The notes: generated by a model from the letters alone, not told the origin. DNA of 64,000 nt from RYN-230 sp963723595 (GCA_963723595.1 CAVRRQ010000006.1:1054001-1118000), one strand, 5' to 3'; shown: positions 42,030 to 51,726, counted from the stretch's first letter. Numbers and translations: made by a program.

Positions 42030-44386
42030 TCAGCCGTCGGACGGGACGTCCGTCGCGGAGACCAGCGGCCGCACGTCGGCCAGGGGCTCGCCCTCGCGGG
42101 GAGATGTCGTCGGCAGGATGCGGGCCAGCGGACCGGGGCAGCCACCAGTTCGCCGGGCCGAGCAGTTCCATCACGGCGGGCACCAGGACCATGCGGACCA
42201 CGGTCGCGTCGATGAGCACGGCCACGGCCAGGCCGAGGCCGACCTGCTTCACCGAGACGTCCGCGCCGAGCACGAAGGACAGGAAGACCACCACCATGAT
42301 GGCCGCCGCCGCCGTGATCACCCGGGCCGTCCGGGCCAGCCCGGTGGCGACCGAGGCCGCGTTGTCACCGGTCGCGTCGTAGGACTCGCGGATCCGGGAG
42401 AGCAGGAACACCTCGTAGTCCATGGACAGGCCGAACAGGATCACGAACAGGAACATCGGCACCCAGGTGGTCACCGGCATCTTCTCGGGAAAGCCGAACA
42501 GGTGGCCGAGCCATCCCCACTGGGTGATGACGACCAGGACGCCGTAGGCGGCGGAGATGGACAGCAGGTTCATCAGCGCGGCCTTCACCGCGACCGTGAC
42601 CGACCGGAACATGACCAGCAGCAGCAGCATGGACAGCGCGACGACCACGCCGATCAGCCAGGGCAGCCGCTGCCCCACGAGGTTGGCGAAGCTCACGTTG
42701 CCGGCGTTCGGCCCGGTCAGGTAGGCACGGATGCCGGTGCCGGCGGTGGCATGCGGGATGTACCGAGGTGCGGATCTGGTTGACCAGGGCGTTGGTGGCC
42801 GCGTCCTGCTCGCCCGTGGCCGGGTACGCGATCATCAGGGCGGCCTGGCCATCGGGGCTGACCCGCGCGGCCGTGACCCGGGCGATGCCGGGGGTGGCCG
42901 CGATCGCGCCGGCCAGCCGGGCGGTGCTGGCCGTGGGGGAGGGCAGGGCCGCCGCCACGATCAGCGGAGCGTCGAAGCCGGGCCCGAAGCCCCGGGCCAT
43001 CGCGGCGTAGCTCGAGTACCCCATGGTCCCGCGGGCCTGGCTCGACTCATCCGGCATGCTCAGCTTCATGCCGAGGGCCGGCGCGGCGAGGAGAAGGAGC
43101 AGCCCCCCGGAGAGCAGCGCGGCCACCGCTGGCCGCCGCTGGATCATCGCGGCCCACCGTTCCGCCGCCGGCTCTGCTGGCCCGGGGGGACGACCCCCCG
43201 CTCCACTTTCCCGGGAGACTACCCCCGGAGCCCCCGGCCCCCGAGAGTCGCTGGCTCGGAGGGACACGCCTGCGGCGCGCCCCGCCTCGCCAGCGACCTG
43301 AGCAGCGGACCCGCGTGCCGGGCGGCCGCCCAGCCACCGGGGCAGCGCGGAGCCGGCGTGGGCTTGCTCAGCCGGGTGCCGGTGAAGCCGAGCAGGGCCG
43401 GGAGCAGGGTGAGCGAGCCGAGCATGACCATGGCCACGGTGGCCGCGGCCGCGATGGCCACCCCGTTGAGCAGCGACTGGCGCAGGACCAGCAGCCCGAG
43501 CATCCCGATGATCACGGTCGTGCCCGCGATGACCACGGTGCGGCCCGCGGTGCTCATCGCGGTCACGGCCGCGCTCTCCGGGTCCTCACCGTGGTGCAGT
43601 GCCTCACGGAACCGGGTCAGGATGAACAGCGCGTAGTCCACGCCGACGCCCAGGCCGATCATGGAGGCGATGATCGGGGAGAACGAGGGGGCCGGGAACA
43701 CGTGGCCCAGCAGGGCGATCAGCGACAGCCCGGCCCCGATGCCCAGCACGGCGGTCAGCACCGGCAGCCCCATGGCCAGCAAGGACCCGAACGCGATCAG
43801 CAGCACGATCGCGGCGGCCAGCACGCCAACCCCCTGGGTGGCCCCGCCGTAGGGCGTCTCCGCGAGGTCAACCACGTCGCCGCCCAGGTAGAAGTGCACT
43901 CCCCGGCCGGACAGCGACCGGGCGTCGTGCATCAGCGCGAGAGCTTCCCCGTTGCTGATCTTGCTGGACGGCACCCCGAACTGGACGACCGCGAAGGCCA
44001 CGTGGCCGTGCGCCGAGACCTGGCCGGCGGCCTGATACGGGCTGGTGACCGAGGTGACGTGCGGCGCCCGGGCGAAGGGGGTGAGCGCGCTGGTGACCCG
44101 GGCCCGGACGGCGGGGGAGCCGATCGGATCGTTAGAGCGGATCGCCAGCGTGAGCGTGTCACCGGACTGCTGGTGGAAGTGCTGGTTGAGCAGGGTCTGC
44201 CCGGGGTCGCTGCCGGTGAAGCTGTCCTGGGCGGGGGCCCCGAACCTGGTCCACAACGTGATCAGGCAGGCGACCCCGACGATCCAGGCGATGACGGTGA
44301 GCCCGGCGGTGCCGAAAGCAGGCGCGTCCGAGTGAGCCCACGATCCCGGGCCGGACGTGGTGGTCGAGAGATGCTGAGCCAGGCAT
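42030..44386 (-). pseudogene. MMPL-family transporter, four frameshifts
   Basis: RND/MMPL sequence is spread over several frames: an N-terminal helix (VIAWIVGVACLITLW), a periplasmic part (RFGAPAQDSFTGSDPG, HFYLGGDVVDLAETPYGG), the helical block SMIGLGVGVDYALFILTRFRE, a second half (PAVAALLSGGLLLLLAAPAL) and LFGLSMDYEVFLLSRIRES with the last helices. Single-base shifts are needed near 44311, 43350, 42765 and 42140; the natural stop TGA is at 42030-42032. The GVGVDYALF and GLSMDYEVF motifs carry the proton-relay Asp-Tyr pairs. Such proteins export lipids or other hydrophobic molecules. It lies downstream of the two-component genes and protein C. Confidence 0.85.
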
Positions 44387-44577
44387 GTCGGTCTCCTGCG
44401 AGCCGGAGGAGTGTTTGCTCCTCCGATGCTCGCGGCCGGCGGCGCGCGGCGCGTCCTACGCGGGGAGGCACTTGCGGGGCCCGGGCCTTCCGCCGGGAGT
44501 ACTCCGCAGGGAGTAGGCGACCCGGGGCGTCCAGGTCAGCGGCCCAGGTCAGCGGGGATCCGAGTCGGGGCCACGGC

Positions 44578-45816
44578 TCAGTGGCAGGCGCGGACGGTGT
44601 CCGCCGGGAACCCGGGCCGGTGACGCCGGATGTGGTAGCTGCGGCCGTCGTGCTTCAGGAACAAGGTGACGTGCCAGCGGTTGCACGCCGCGTGGTCCGG
44701 GCTGGCGGCCGGATCCTGGTGGCTGACGAACGTCACCATGGCCGCGAGTCCTTGCGGGCCGGTGACCGACAGGCCGGTCAGCCTGGCCCGCGAGTCGCGC
44801 GTGGACTGGTAGGAGTCGCCGAAATTGTGCATGCCGGCGCGAATGGCCGGGATGAACAGGCTCCTGTATGCCTGGAAATCGTGGGCGTTGATGGCCGAGA
44901 AATAGCTGTCCAGCAGCCTCACGACCCGGTGCACGTGCGGCTGGGCGGCCGCGGCCGGGCCGACGGTCACCGCGCCGTGGGCGGCCGGTGCGCCGGGGGA
45001 TACGGAGGAAGCGGCCCGGGCCGGGCTGGGACCCGGGTCCGGGGTGCCGGCCGGCCGGCCGCGCGCGGCCAGGCTGCTGCCGGTGGCGGGCGGCTGGGAC
45101 CGGATGTGGCGGACCTGCCAGGCCGCCACTGCGAAGGTGCCCAGCAGGGCCACGGTGGTCACCATGGCCGTGATCGTCATCCCGTGGCCGGAGGACAGCC
45201 GGGGACGGCGGTCCGGCCGGGCGGGCCGCGCGGCGCCCGGGAGGCTGGTCCCGCGGGATTGTGTGATCACCCCTGCGGCCTGGTCCTCAGCAGTCTGGTC
45301 CGCCGTGGCCGGCCCGGGAATGACCGCCCAGGGCGGGTCGCTGCCCGGCCAGGGCGGGGGACTGGCCGGCCAGGGCGGCCCACTGGCGGGCCAGGGCGGC
45401 TCCTCCGGATCCCGGGACGGGTGGCGGCCGGCCCAGCCCGGATCGCCCGGGGCCCAGGATGGGTCGTAGGCGGCCCGCGCCGGTTCGCCGGGGATCCAGG
45501 CCGGACGGCCAGCCGGCCAGGACGGATCGCCGGGGGACGGCGGGCCACCCGGCGACGGATCACCCGGCGACGGATCACCCGGCGGCGGGTCAGCGGGGCG
45601 CGGGGCGGTGACCGGCGGCCCGGAGGCCTCCGGGAGCCACGGAGCGGGCGGGTCGTGGAATGACCAGGCCGGGACGGGGGTGCGGACAGGGAGCGGGCTG
45701 GCCTGCGCGGGCGGCGCGGCAGCCGTCTCGTGCTCCGCGCCCACCTGCGTCGCGCACCCCGCGCAGTACCGTGGCGACCCGCCAAGCGGGTTTCCGCAGT
45801 TCGGGCAGAACCGCAT
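44578..45816 (-). CDS. Zinc-ribbon / linker / membrane / NTF2-like protein C
   Basis: This intact family member (412 residues) starts MRFCPNCGNPLGGSPRYCAGC (Cys4/7/18/21). It then has a Pro/Trp-rich linker with SPGDPSPGG and PPWPASPPPWPGSDP repeats, one membrane segment (MTITAMVTTVALLGTFAVAA, about residues 215-234) and an outer Ala/Pro-rich stalk. The C-terminal domain is RVVRLLDSYFSAINAHDFQA, then SYQSTRDSRARLTGLSVTG, MVTFVSHQDPAASPDHAAC and RACH. The domain looks like the NTF2/SnoaL fold with two conserved cysteines that could form a disulfide outside the cell. ATG 45816 is preferred over 45885, which adds non-family residues. Function is unknown; a sensor or assembly role at the membrane is only a guess. 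Confidence 0.8.
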   Translation of the reverse strand: MRFCPNCGNPLGGSPRYCAGCATQVGAEHETAAAPPAQASPLPVRTPVPAWSFHDPPAPWLPEASGPPVTAPRPADPPPGDPSPGDPSPGGPPSPGDPSWPAGRPAWIPGEPARAAYDPSWAPGDPGWAGRHPSRDPEEPPWPASGPPWPASPPPWPGSDPPWAVIPGPATADQTAEDQAAGVITQSRGTSLPGAARPARPDRRPRLSSGHGMTITAMVTTVALLGTFAVAAWQVRHIRSQPPATGSSLAARGRPAGTPDPGPSPARAASSVSPGAPAAHGAVTVGPAAAAQPHVHRVVRLLDSYFSAINAHDFQAYRSLFIPAIRAGMHNFGDSYQSTRDSRARLTGLSVTGPQGLAAMVTFVSHQDPAASPDHAACNRWHVTLFLKHDGRSYHIRRHRPGFPADTVRACH

Positions 45817-45957
45817 GCGAGCTCCCCTGGCTCCGACAAACGCCTGCGACTGACCTCCTCGTCCATTTGACTGGCATTCGGCCATTGCGGAACGCTGGAG
45901 GACGCGCTGTTAGCGCTCCGTAAGCATTGAGCGGAACGGGGTCATGGACTCGCCGGG

Positions 45958-46677
45958 TCAGCCGTGGCGGGGCTCGGCCAGCCCGTTCTCGTAGGCCAGG
46001 ACGACGAGCTGCGCGCGATCCCGGGCCCCCAGCTTGATCATCGCCCGGCTCACGTGGGTCTTCGCGGTCAGCGGGCTGACCACGAGTTCCGAGGCGATCT
46101 CGTCGTTGGACAGCCCGGCCGCCACCAGCGCCACGACCTCGCGTTCCCGCTCGGTGAGCGAGGCCAGCCCCGGCCCCGGGGCGGCGGGGCGGGGGAGGCT
46201 CCCGCGGGCACGGCCGGCCCCGCGGCCGGATGGTGCCCCCAGGCTCGCGTTTCCCACGGTGAAAGCCTCGATCAGGGACCGGGTCACCCTAGGGGCCAGC
46301 AACGCGTCGCCGCGGGCCACCACCCGCACTCCCTGCAGCAGTTCCTCGGGCTCGACGTCCTTGACCAGAAACCCGCTCGCACCCGCCCGCAACGCCCCGA
46401 ACACGTGCTCGTCGTCGTCGAACGTGGTGAGCACCACGACCCGGACCGCGGCCAGTTCCGGGTCCGTGGTGATCCGCCGGGTCGCGGTGAGACCGTCCAC
46501 TTCCGGCATGCTGAGATCCATCAGCACCACGTCGGGACGCAGTTCGCGGGCCAGGGCCACCGCGGTCCCCCCGTTGGATGCCTCGCCGACGATCGTGATG
46601 TCCTCGGCCGATTCGAGCAGCATCCGGAAGCCCGCGCGGACCAGTGCCTGATCGTCGGCGAGCAGGACCCGGATCAT
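45958..46677 (-). CDS. NarL/FixJ-type response regulator
   Basis: The receiver domain begins MIRVLLADDQALVRAGF, with phospho-acceptor Asp54 (VVLMDLSMPEVDG) and Lys in GFLVKDVEPEEL. The C-terminal LuxR HTH reads LTEREREVVALVAAGLSNDE and SPLTAKTHVSRAMIKLGARD. A Gly/Ala/Arg-rich linker between them is longer than usual. Its ATG overlaps the histidine kinase stop (ATGA), so the two are a two-component pair. The regulon is unknown; proteins C and MMPL follow on the same strand after 141 bases. Confidence 0.92.
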   Translation of the reverse strand: MIRVLLADDQALVRAGFRMLLESAEDITIVGEASNGGTAVALARELRPDVVLMDLSMPEVDGLTATRRITTDPELAAVRVVVLTTFDDDEHVFGALRAGASGFLVKDVEPEELLQGVRVVARGDALLAPRVTRSLIEAFTVGNASLGAPSGRGAGRARGSLPRPAAPGPGLASLTEREREVVALVAAGLSNDEIASELVVSPLTAKTHVSRAMIKLGARDRAQLVVLAYENGLAEPRHG

Positions 46678-48023
46678 CGGGCGGGATCGGCCGCAACCGT
46701 GGCGGCCCCGGGAGGCGCGGCCTGTCCCGGTTCCGCGGCCTGTCCCGGGTCCGCGGCCTGGGCCGGCCCGGGGGCGGGGAGCCGCGCCGCGACCTCGAAA
46801 CCGCCGCCTGGGCCGGCCGCCGCCGAGAAGGTCCCGCCGACCGCCGCGGCCCGTTCGGCCATCCCGGTCAGCCCGTGGCCGCACGCTGCGTCATCGGCCA
46901 GCGTCCCGGGGCCGTGCCCGTCGTCGGTCACCCGGATGACCAGGGCCCCGGGCTCGTAGGCCAGGCCGACCGACGCCCGCGCCCGCGGGCCCGCATGCCG
47001 CAGCACGTTGGTGAGGGACTCCTGCAGGATCCGGTAGGCCGCGTGACTCACGGCCGGGGGGACCAGGCGCGGCTGGCCCTCGGTGGTGACGGTGACCGGG
47101 GCGCCCGCGGCGGTGACCGCCTCGCACAGTGCGGGCAGCCGGTCCAGCCCGGCCGCGCGCAGCTCGGGCGATTCGTCCGGGGTCTCGTGGCGGAGCTGGC
47201 CCAGCGTGGCCCGCATCTCGGTGAGCGCCGCCTTGCTGGTTTCCCGGATGGCGAGGAGCGCGCTGCGCAGGTTGCGATCCCGGCCGCTGTCAGCGGCCGG
47301 GGGCTCCGGCCCGAGCACGTGCAGCGCGGAACCGGCCTGCACCGTGATCGTGGCCATGCTGTGCGCCACGGTGTCGTGCAGTTCCCGGGCGATCCGCAGC
47401 CGCTCCTCGGCGACCCGGCGGCCCGTCTCCGCTTCGCGTTCCTCGCCCGCCAGGCGCAGCCGGTCGGCGGTCTCCGCGGCCAGCGCGCGGCGGCTGCGGA
47501 CCACCTCGCCCAGCATGATGGCCAGCGCGAGCACCGCGATGCCGGGCAGGAACTCCGTGGCCAGCGAGACCAGGCCCTGATGGGTGGACACGTCCACCAC
47601 GAACAGGCCGACCGACATGAAGAACGCGGGGATGGCGATCGCGGCGGCCAGGTACCCGGCGACCGCCGCGTCGTACAGCGGCAGGCACAGCAGCGGGGCC
47701 GGGGAGATGTTCCGGCGGTCCACGATGTAGTAGAGCAGCACCAGCGCCGAGCAGCCGAGCAGGGAGGCCAGCGGCCACCGGTGCCGGAACAGGATCGGCA
47801 CGGCCAGCACCGCGCCGAGCACGTAGGCGCGGGTATTGAGCGGGGCGGCCCCCGCTCCGCCGCCCACGACCACGTTCAGCTCGACCAGGACGGCCACCAG
47901 CGCGGCGGCGCCGGCATCGATCCACCTGATGCCGAGGGCCTGCAGCAGCTGGCGTGGCCTGGTCGCGACGCCGTTCAGCGGTCCCACGCCGTCAAGGTAC
48001 GTGACCCGGGGCCGCCGCGCCAC
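46674..48023 (-). CDS. Sensor histidine kinase (HisKA_3 / NarL-type)
   Basis: About five hydrophobic segments occupy residues 30-165, followed by a coiled segment and the dimerisation/phospho-acceptor block RIARELHDTVAHSMATITVQ. The ATPase domain has ILQESLTNVLRHAGP (N box), VTDDGHGPG (G1) and GHGLTGMAERAAAVGG (G2). The tail is a repeat of PGQAAEPGQAAPPG. The signal is probably sensed in or near the membrane. GTG 48023 is taken as start; GTG 47984 is possible. Confidence 0.9.
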   Translation of the reverse strand: MARRPRVTYLDGVGPLNGVATRPRQLLQALGIRWIDAGAAALVAVLVELNVVVGGGAGAAPLNTRAYVLGAVLAVPILFRHRWPLASLLGCSALVLLYYIVDRRNISPAPLLCLPLYDAAVAGYLAAAIAIPAFFMSVGLFVVDVSTHQGLVSLATEFLPGIAVLALAIMLGEVVRSRRALAAETADRLRLAGEEREAETGRRVAEERLRIARELHDTVAHSMATITVQAGSALHVLGPEPPAADSGRDRNLRSALLAIRETSKAALTEMRATLGQLRHETPDESPELRAAGLDRLPALCEAVTAAGAPVTVTTEGQPRLVPPAVSHAAYRILQESLTNVLRHAGPRARASVGLAYEPGALVIRVTDDGHGPGTLADDAACGHGLTGMAERAAAVGGTFSAAAGPGGGFEVAARLPAPGPAQAADPGQAAEPGQAAPPGAATVAADPAR

Positions 48024-48065
48024 GCCCAGGCCGCGTGAGCCGCCGGGGGGCGCCGCGGGTCACCT

Positions 48066-49091
48066 TCAGCCGCGGCCCTCGAGCAGCGGCGAGCCCGGGT
48101 CCCGGGCAGGCCGGTCCGGGCGCCCGGCCTCCCGGCGGCGCCGCCAGGCGATCCCGGACAGGGCCTCGAGCACCACCCGGCCGGCCAGCAACGCGGTGAT
48201 CTCGGCATGGTCGTACGGGGGCGCGACCTCGACCACGTCCATCCCGGCCACCGGCAGTTCCATCGCGATCCGCCGGACCGCGTCCAGCAACTGCCGCCCG
48301 GTCAGCCCGCCCGGCTCGGGCGTCCCCGTTCCCGGGGCCATGCCCGGATCCACCACGTCGACATCCACCGACAGGAACACCCCGTCGCAGTCGTCGGTGG
48401 CGATGGCGAACGCCTCGGTCAGGCACTCGTCCAGGCCCCGGGTGACGACCTCGGTCATCTCGTAGCTGCGCATGTTCTGGGCCGCCATCCAGGCCAGCGT
48501 CTCCGGCTCGGGCCAGTAGCCGCGCAGCCCGATCTGCAGGAACCGGTCGCCGCGCACCGCGCCGGACTCGATGAGGCGGCGCATCGGCGTGCCGTGCCCG
48601 TACAGCGACCCGAACTGGGTGTCCCCCGTGTCGGCGTGGGCATCGAAGTGGATCACGGACAGGCGCCCCCATCCCACGTGCCGGGCCACGCCGGTCGCGT
48701 CCGGGAAGGCGATGGTGTGGTCACCGCCCAGGATGACCGGGATCGTCCCTGCCTCGCTGGCCCGCTGCACCGCTTCTTCCAGGCGCCGCAGTGACAGCCC
48801 GGTATCCCCCGACGGCATCTCCACGTCGCCGGCGTCGGCGATCCGGAGTTCGGCCAGCGGATCCACGCCCAGCGCGAGATGAGGCCGGGACCCGTCGTGG
48901 GGCAGGTAGTCGGTGAAGCGGATGGCCTGCGGGCCGAACCTGGCCCCGGGCCGGTGCGAGGTCCCGCCGTCGAACGGGGCGCCGATGATCAGGACGTCGG
49001 TGCCCGCCCACGAGGCCGGGTCGGCCAGATCGGCCGGGGGCACGCCGAGGAACGTCGCATCCGGTCCGTACATGTTGCCGAGCCGCGCCAT
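48066..49091 (-). CDS. speB: Agmatinase / ureohydrolase
   Basis: The 341-residue ureohydrolase carries all manganese-ligand motifs: VILGGDHTIAFP, IHFDAHADTGD and FLSVDVDVVDPGMAPGTGTP, plus substrate-loop GAPFDGGTSHRPGARFGP. Agmatinases cleave agmatine to putrescine and urea; guanidinobutyrase or guanidinopropionase activity cannot be excluded. ATG 49091 has GAGG nine bases upstream. A polyamine product fits the potD-type importer and amine catabolism elsewhere in the window, but it is not linked by an operon. It ends 42 bases before the histidine kinase start region. Confidence 0.88.
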   Translation of the reverse strand: MARLGNMYGPDATFLGVPPADLADPASWAGTDVLIIGAPFDGGTSHRPGARFGPQAIRFTDYLPHDGSRPHLALGVDPLAELRIADAGDVEMPSGDTGLSLRRLEEAVQRASEAGTIPVILGGDHTIAFPDATGVARHVGWGRLSVIHFDAHADTGDTQFGSLYGHGTPMRRLIESGAVRGDRFLQIGLRGYWPEPETLAWMAAQNMRSYEMTEVVTRGLDECLTEAFAIATDDCDGVFLSVDVDVVDPGMAPGTGTPEPGGLTGRQLLDAVRRIAMELPVAGMDVVEVAPPYDHAEITALLAGRVVLEALSGIAWRRRREAGRPDRPARDPGSPLLEGRG

Positions 49092-49209
49092 GACTGCCTC
49101 GCTTTCCCGCACCCGGCTGCCGCCGGCCGCGCCGTGCTTGCCGAGCGGGCGGACTGCTGGTCACCGGGCTACCCGGCGGTACCGGCGCACCGCATGCGGC
49201 ACCATCACG

Positions 49210-49350
49210 CCCGAGCAGTATGACGCTCATCCCCAGCATGGTGATCACCGGGTGCTGAAGTGTCCAGACCGGGCCCCCGGGCACTCCCTGGGTGGTGCCG
49301 AACAGGCTGCGGGCGGCGCCCACCACCGCGGTCACGTCGAAGCCGGGCAC
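49210..49350 (-). pseudogene. Possible remnant of an ABC-2 permease C-terminus
   Basis: A minus-strand stretch reading VVGAARSLFGTTQGVP and WTLQHPVITMLGMSVILLG resembles the last helix region of daunorubicin-type ABC-2 permeases. There is no intact gene around it and the frame continues into unrelated sequence. The rest of 49092-49416 shows nothing I can support. Confidence 0.35.
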
Positions 49351-49416
49351 CTCGGCCCGGCCGGCGTCCGGCCGGATGCGAGTGGTGAGGATGCCATTCG
49401 TCCCCGTGAATCAGGG

Positions 49417-49698
49417 CTAGCGGCGGCGGTAGGCGGTGGTGCGGTGCTGTATGTCTTCGACTATGACCGTGTGCTTTGATTCGTCGATCCGGTAGAGAAC
49501 GCGCCACTGGGTGCCGAGTCGCGCGCTATGGAAGCCCGTGAGTTCGTCCCGAAGGGGCTTGCCGATTCGGGATGGCATCTCCAGGAGTGGACCGGTGATG
49601 AACTCAACCGCTGCGGCCGCCACGTCCTCCGGGAGGAACTCGGAGATCGCGCGCCTGGCCGGGCGGGCCATCCCGAGCTCGTACGGGCTGGCGGTCAC
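49417..49698 (-). CDS. RelE/ParE-family toxin
   Basis: The 93-residue protein shows the ParE/RelE layout: YELGMARPARRAISEFLPED, PLRDELTGFHSARLGTQWRVLYRIDE and VIVEDIQHRTTAYRRR. RelE-type toxins cut mRNA at the ribosome, whereas ParE types act on gyrase; the sequence (QWRVLYRID, HRTTAYRR) favours a RelE-like RNase. Its ATG overlaps the antitoxin stop (ATGA), the normal antitoxin-first arrangement. Confidence 0.88.
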   Translation of the reverse strand: MTASPYELGMARPARRAISEFLPEDVAAAAVEFITGPLLEMPSRIGKPLRDELTGFHSARLGTQWRVLYRIDESKHTVIVEDIQHRTTAYRRR

Positions 49699-49949
49699 CG
49701 GGCACGTTCAGCCAGCAGTGCCCGGGCTGCTTCAACGCCATACACCACGTCGCCCATCTGCTCGGATTCCCGGGCCTCAGCGAGGCCACGGAGCGCTGCC
49801 GGGTCGGCGAGGATTTCCGCGGTCTCGCGCAGTGACAGGTATTCCTCGATCGCCACGAGCACCGTCTGCTGCACGCTGCGGTGCTCGATCTCGGCGACCT
49901 GCTTGAGCTGGTCCTCGATCTCGGCCGGCAAACGAAGAGTCATAGCCAT
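49695..49949 (-). CDS. Ribbon-helix-helix antitoxin
   Basis: The 84-residue protein starts MAMTLRLPAEIEDQLKQVAE, a short strand plus helices typical of RHH DNA-binding antitoxins; HRSVQQTVLVAIEEYL forms the second helix. The C-terminal half (SEQMGDVVYGVEAARALLAE) would wrap the toxin. ATG 49949 or 49943 could start it; the palindrome at 49948-49962 overlaps the first. It is the first gene of the toxin-antitoxin operon. Confidence 0.88.
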   Translation of the reverse strand: MAMTLRLPAEIEDQLKQVAEIEHRSVQQTVLVAIEEYLSLRETAEILADPAALRGLAEARESEQMGDVVYGVEAARALLAERAR

Positions 49950-49962
49950 ACCGTTATGGTAT
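49948..49962. promoter_or_regulatory. Antitoxin operator
   Basis: ATACC (49948-49952) and GGTAT (49958-49962) flank a five-base centre. The site overlaps the antitoxin start, as expected for autoregulation by an RHH protein. No Shine-Dalgarno is visible, so the mRNA may be nearly leaderless. Confidence 0.55.
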
Positions 49963-50057
49963 CAGAACGGTGCGGGCTGGCTGGTGTCTGGAAGGTGCCG
50001 GTGGGGCCGTCACCTGACCCGCCGCTCCCGCACGTCGTTGCGACGGGGGTCAGGGGG

Positions 50058-51424
50058 TCAGGGGCAGGAGCGGCGGTAGGCGTGGTAACGGTGCGGGGGG
50101 TTGCCGATCAGCAGGGTGCCGCCGGAGTTCTGCAGGTAGAGGGTGATGTCCCACACGGTGCAGGCGGTGACGTCCGCGCCGGGGGCCGCCTGCTGCTGGC
50201 TGGTGAAGGTGACCGTGACCGCCACGCCGGGGCCGGTGGGGGAGATGCCGACGATGCTGGCGCTGGTGTCGGTGGTCGTCCCGTAGCCCCGGGCGAAGGC
50301 CGCCGCGGTCAGCTGCATCCGCCGGGCCGGGGTCAGCAACTGCCCGTACTGCTGGTAGTCGTGCGCGTTGATCGCCGTGAAGTAGCCGACCAGGAAGCCG
50401 TCCACCCGGGCGGCATCCGGGGCCTGGCTCACCCCCGGCGCCATCGTCACCACGGTGGTCCCGGCCCCGCCGGGAGCGGGGGCCGAGGGAGCGGGAACCG
50501 AGGGGGAGGGAGCGGCGGAATGGGTCGCCCGGCCGCGCGGGGCGAGACCGGCCCGGCGCGCCGCCGTGGTCTGGCGGCCGGCCAGCCGGGTCCCGGGTCC
50601 CGGCTGGTGCGGGCCGAACGCGCTCCAGGCGATGACCGCCCCGGCCAGCAGGGCCACCGCTCCGAGCATGGCGCAGGCGGTCTGGGCCCGGCGGCGCGGC
50701 GAGCGGCGAGCCCAGCCGGGCGGGGAGTAGAGCAGCCGGGCCGCCGGGTCCTCCTCCGGGCCGTCGTCGGGCTCCGGGAGCGACCGGGCGGGGAACGCCC
50801 TGGTCGCCGGGCCGCCGGCGAACAGGTCCCCGAAAGAGTCCGGCTGGTCCCACGGCGGGGCGGACCGGCTGGGCTCGTACTGGCCGGGCTCGTACTGGGC
50901 CGGCGGTACTGGGCCGGCTCTCCGGGGGCACGCCGGTAGACCCAGGGCTGGTACGAGGCCGGCTCATAGGGGGCCAGCGGATCTGGGCCGGCCTGGTGGC
51001 TGACGGGCTCCGGCGGAAAGACCGGTGCGGGCAGGTAGGGGGGCGCCGCGAGATACCCGGACCCGGCGCCGCCCCCGGGATCGCCCGTATATCCGGGATC
51101 AGCCGGATATACGGGCTCCGCGGCGTATCCGGGCTCGGCAGCGTATCCGGCCTCCGGGGCATATCCGGGCTGACCGGGATATCCAGCGGCCGCGGGATAT
51201 GCAGGGTCCGCCGGATATCCCGGGTCCGCGGCGTATCCGGGCTCAGCGGGATAGGGGTATCCAGGCTCAGGGGGATAGGGATATCCGGGTGCCGCGGGAT
51301 ATCCGGGTGCCGCACCGTACCGGGACCCGGGGCTGCTCCCGGGCTCGGGCAGTGGCGCGGTGCACCGGGGGCACCAGCGGGGCGTCCCGGCCACCGGCCC
51401 CCCGCATGTCGGGCAGATTCTCAT
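50058..51424 (-). pseudogene. Zinc-ribbon / linker / membrane / NTF2-like protein D, one frameshift in the linker
   Basis: It starts MRICPTCGGPVAGTPRWCPRC (Cys4/7/18/21). Residues 36-112 are a PGY-rich repeat (EPGYPYPAEPGYAADPGY), after which the frame breaks near 50905 inside a 15-base tandem repeat coding QYEPG. In the other frame it continues through RSAPPWDQPDSFGDLFAGG to one membrane segment (MLGAVALLAGAVIAWSAFG), then the outer domain RVDGFLVGYFTAINAHDYQQ, GYGTTTDTSASIVGISPTG, VTVTFTSQQQAA and RRSCP. The domain matches those of B and C. A one-base deletion in the repeat is the simplest explanation; slippage could even be regulatory. Function is unknown. Confidence 0.72.
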
Positions 51425-51726
51425 CACGCTCCCTTGCTCCCAGTCCGGGATCGTAATCAGGGCGTGAGACTTTTTCAGGCTTATCAACGTATGGGGTTCC
51501 GTCATTTAACCCGTTTCATCCGGGGATGCCCCGTCAACCCGGGGAATTTGCGTTATTGACGAAGTAGAATAGGAGAAAACGCAGCTATTCGCGTCATTCA
51601 GCCCCGGCTCTTAACGCCATGGCGGTTTACTGATTGGGGGCACGGAAACTGCCACAGCCGGGGGTGTCATCAGGAAGCCCGCCAGGCGGCGATGGCCCGG
51701 GTACCCCGGGCTGGCAGGATCGAGGC

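Noticed and set aside
45901..45920. GCGCT-GTT-AGCGC hairpin between the response regulator and protein C
   Set aside because: A five-base stem is easily found by chance in DNA of this composition and there is no T-run.
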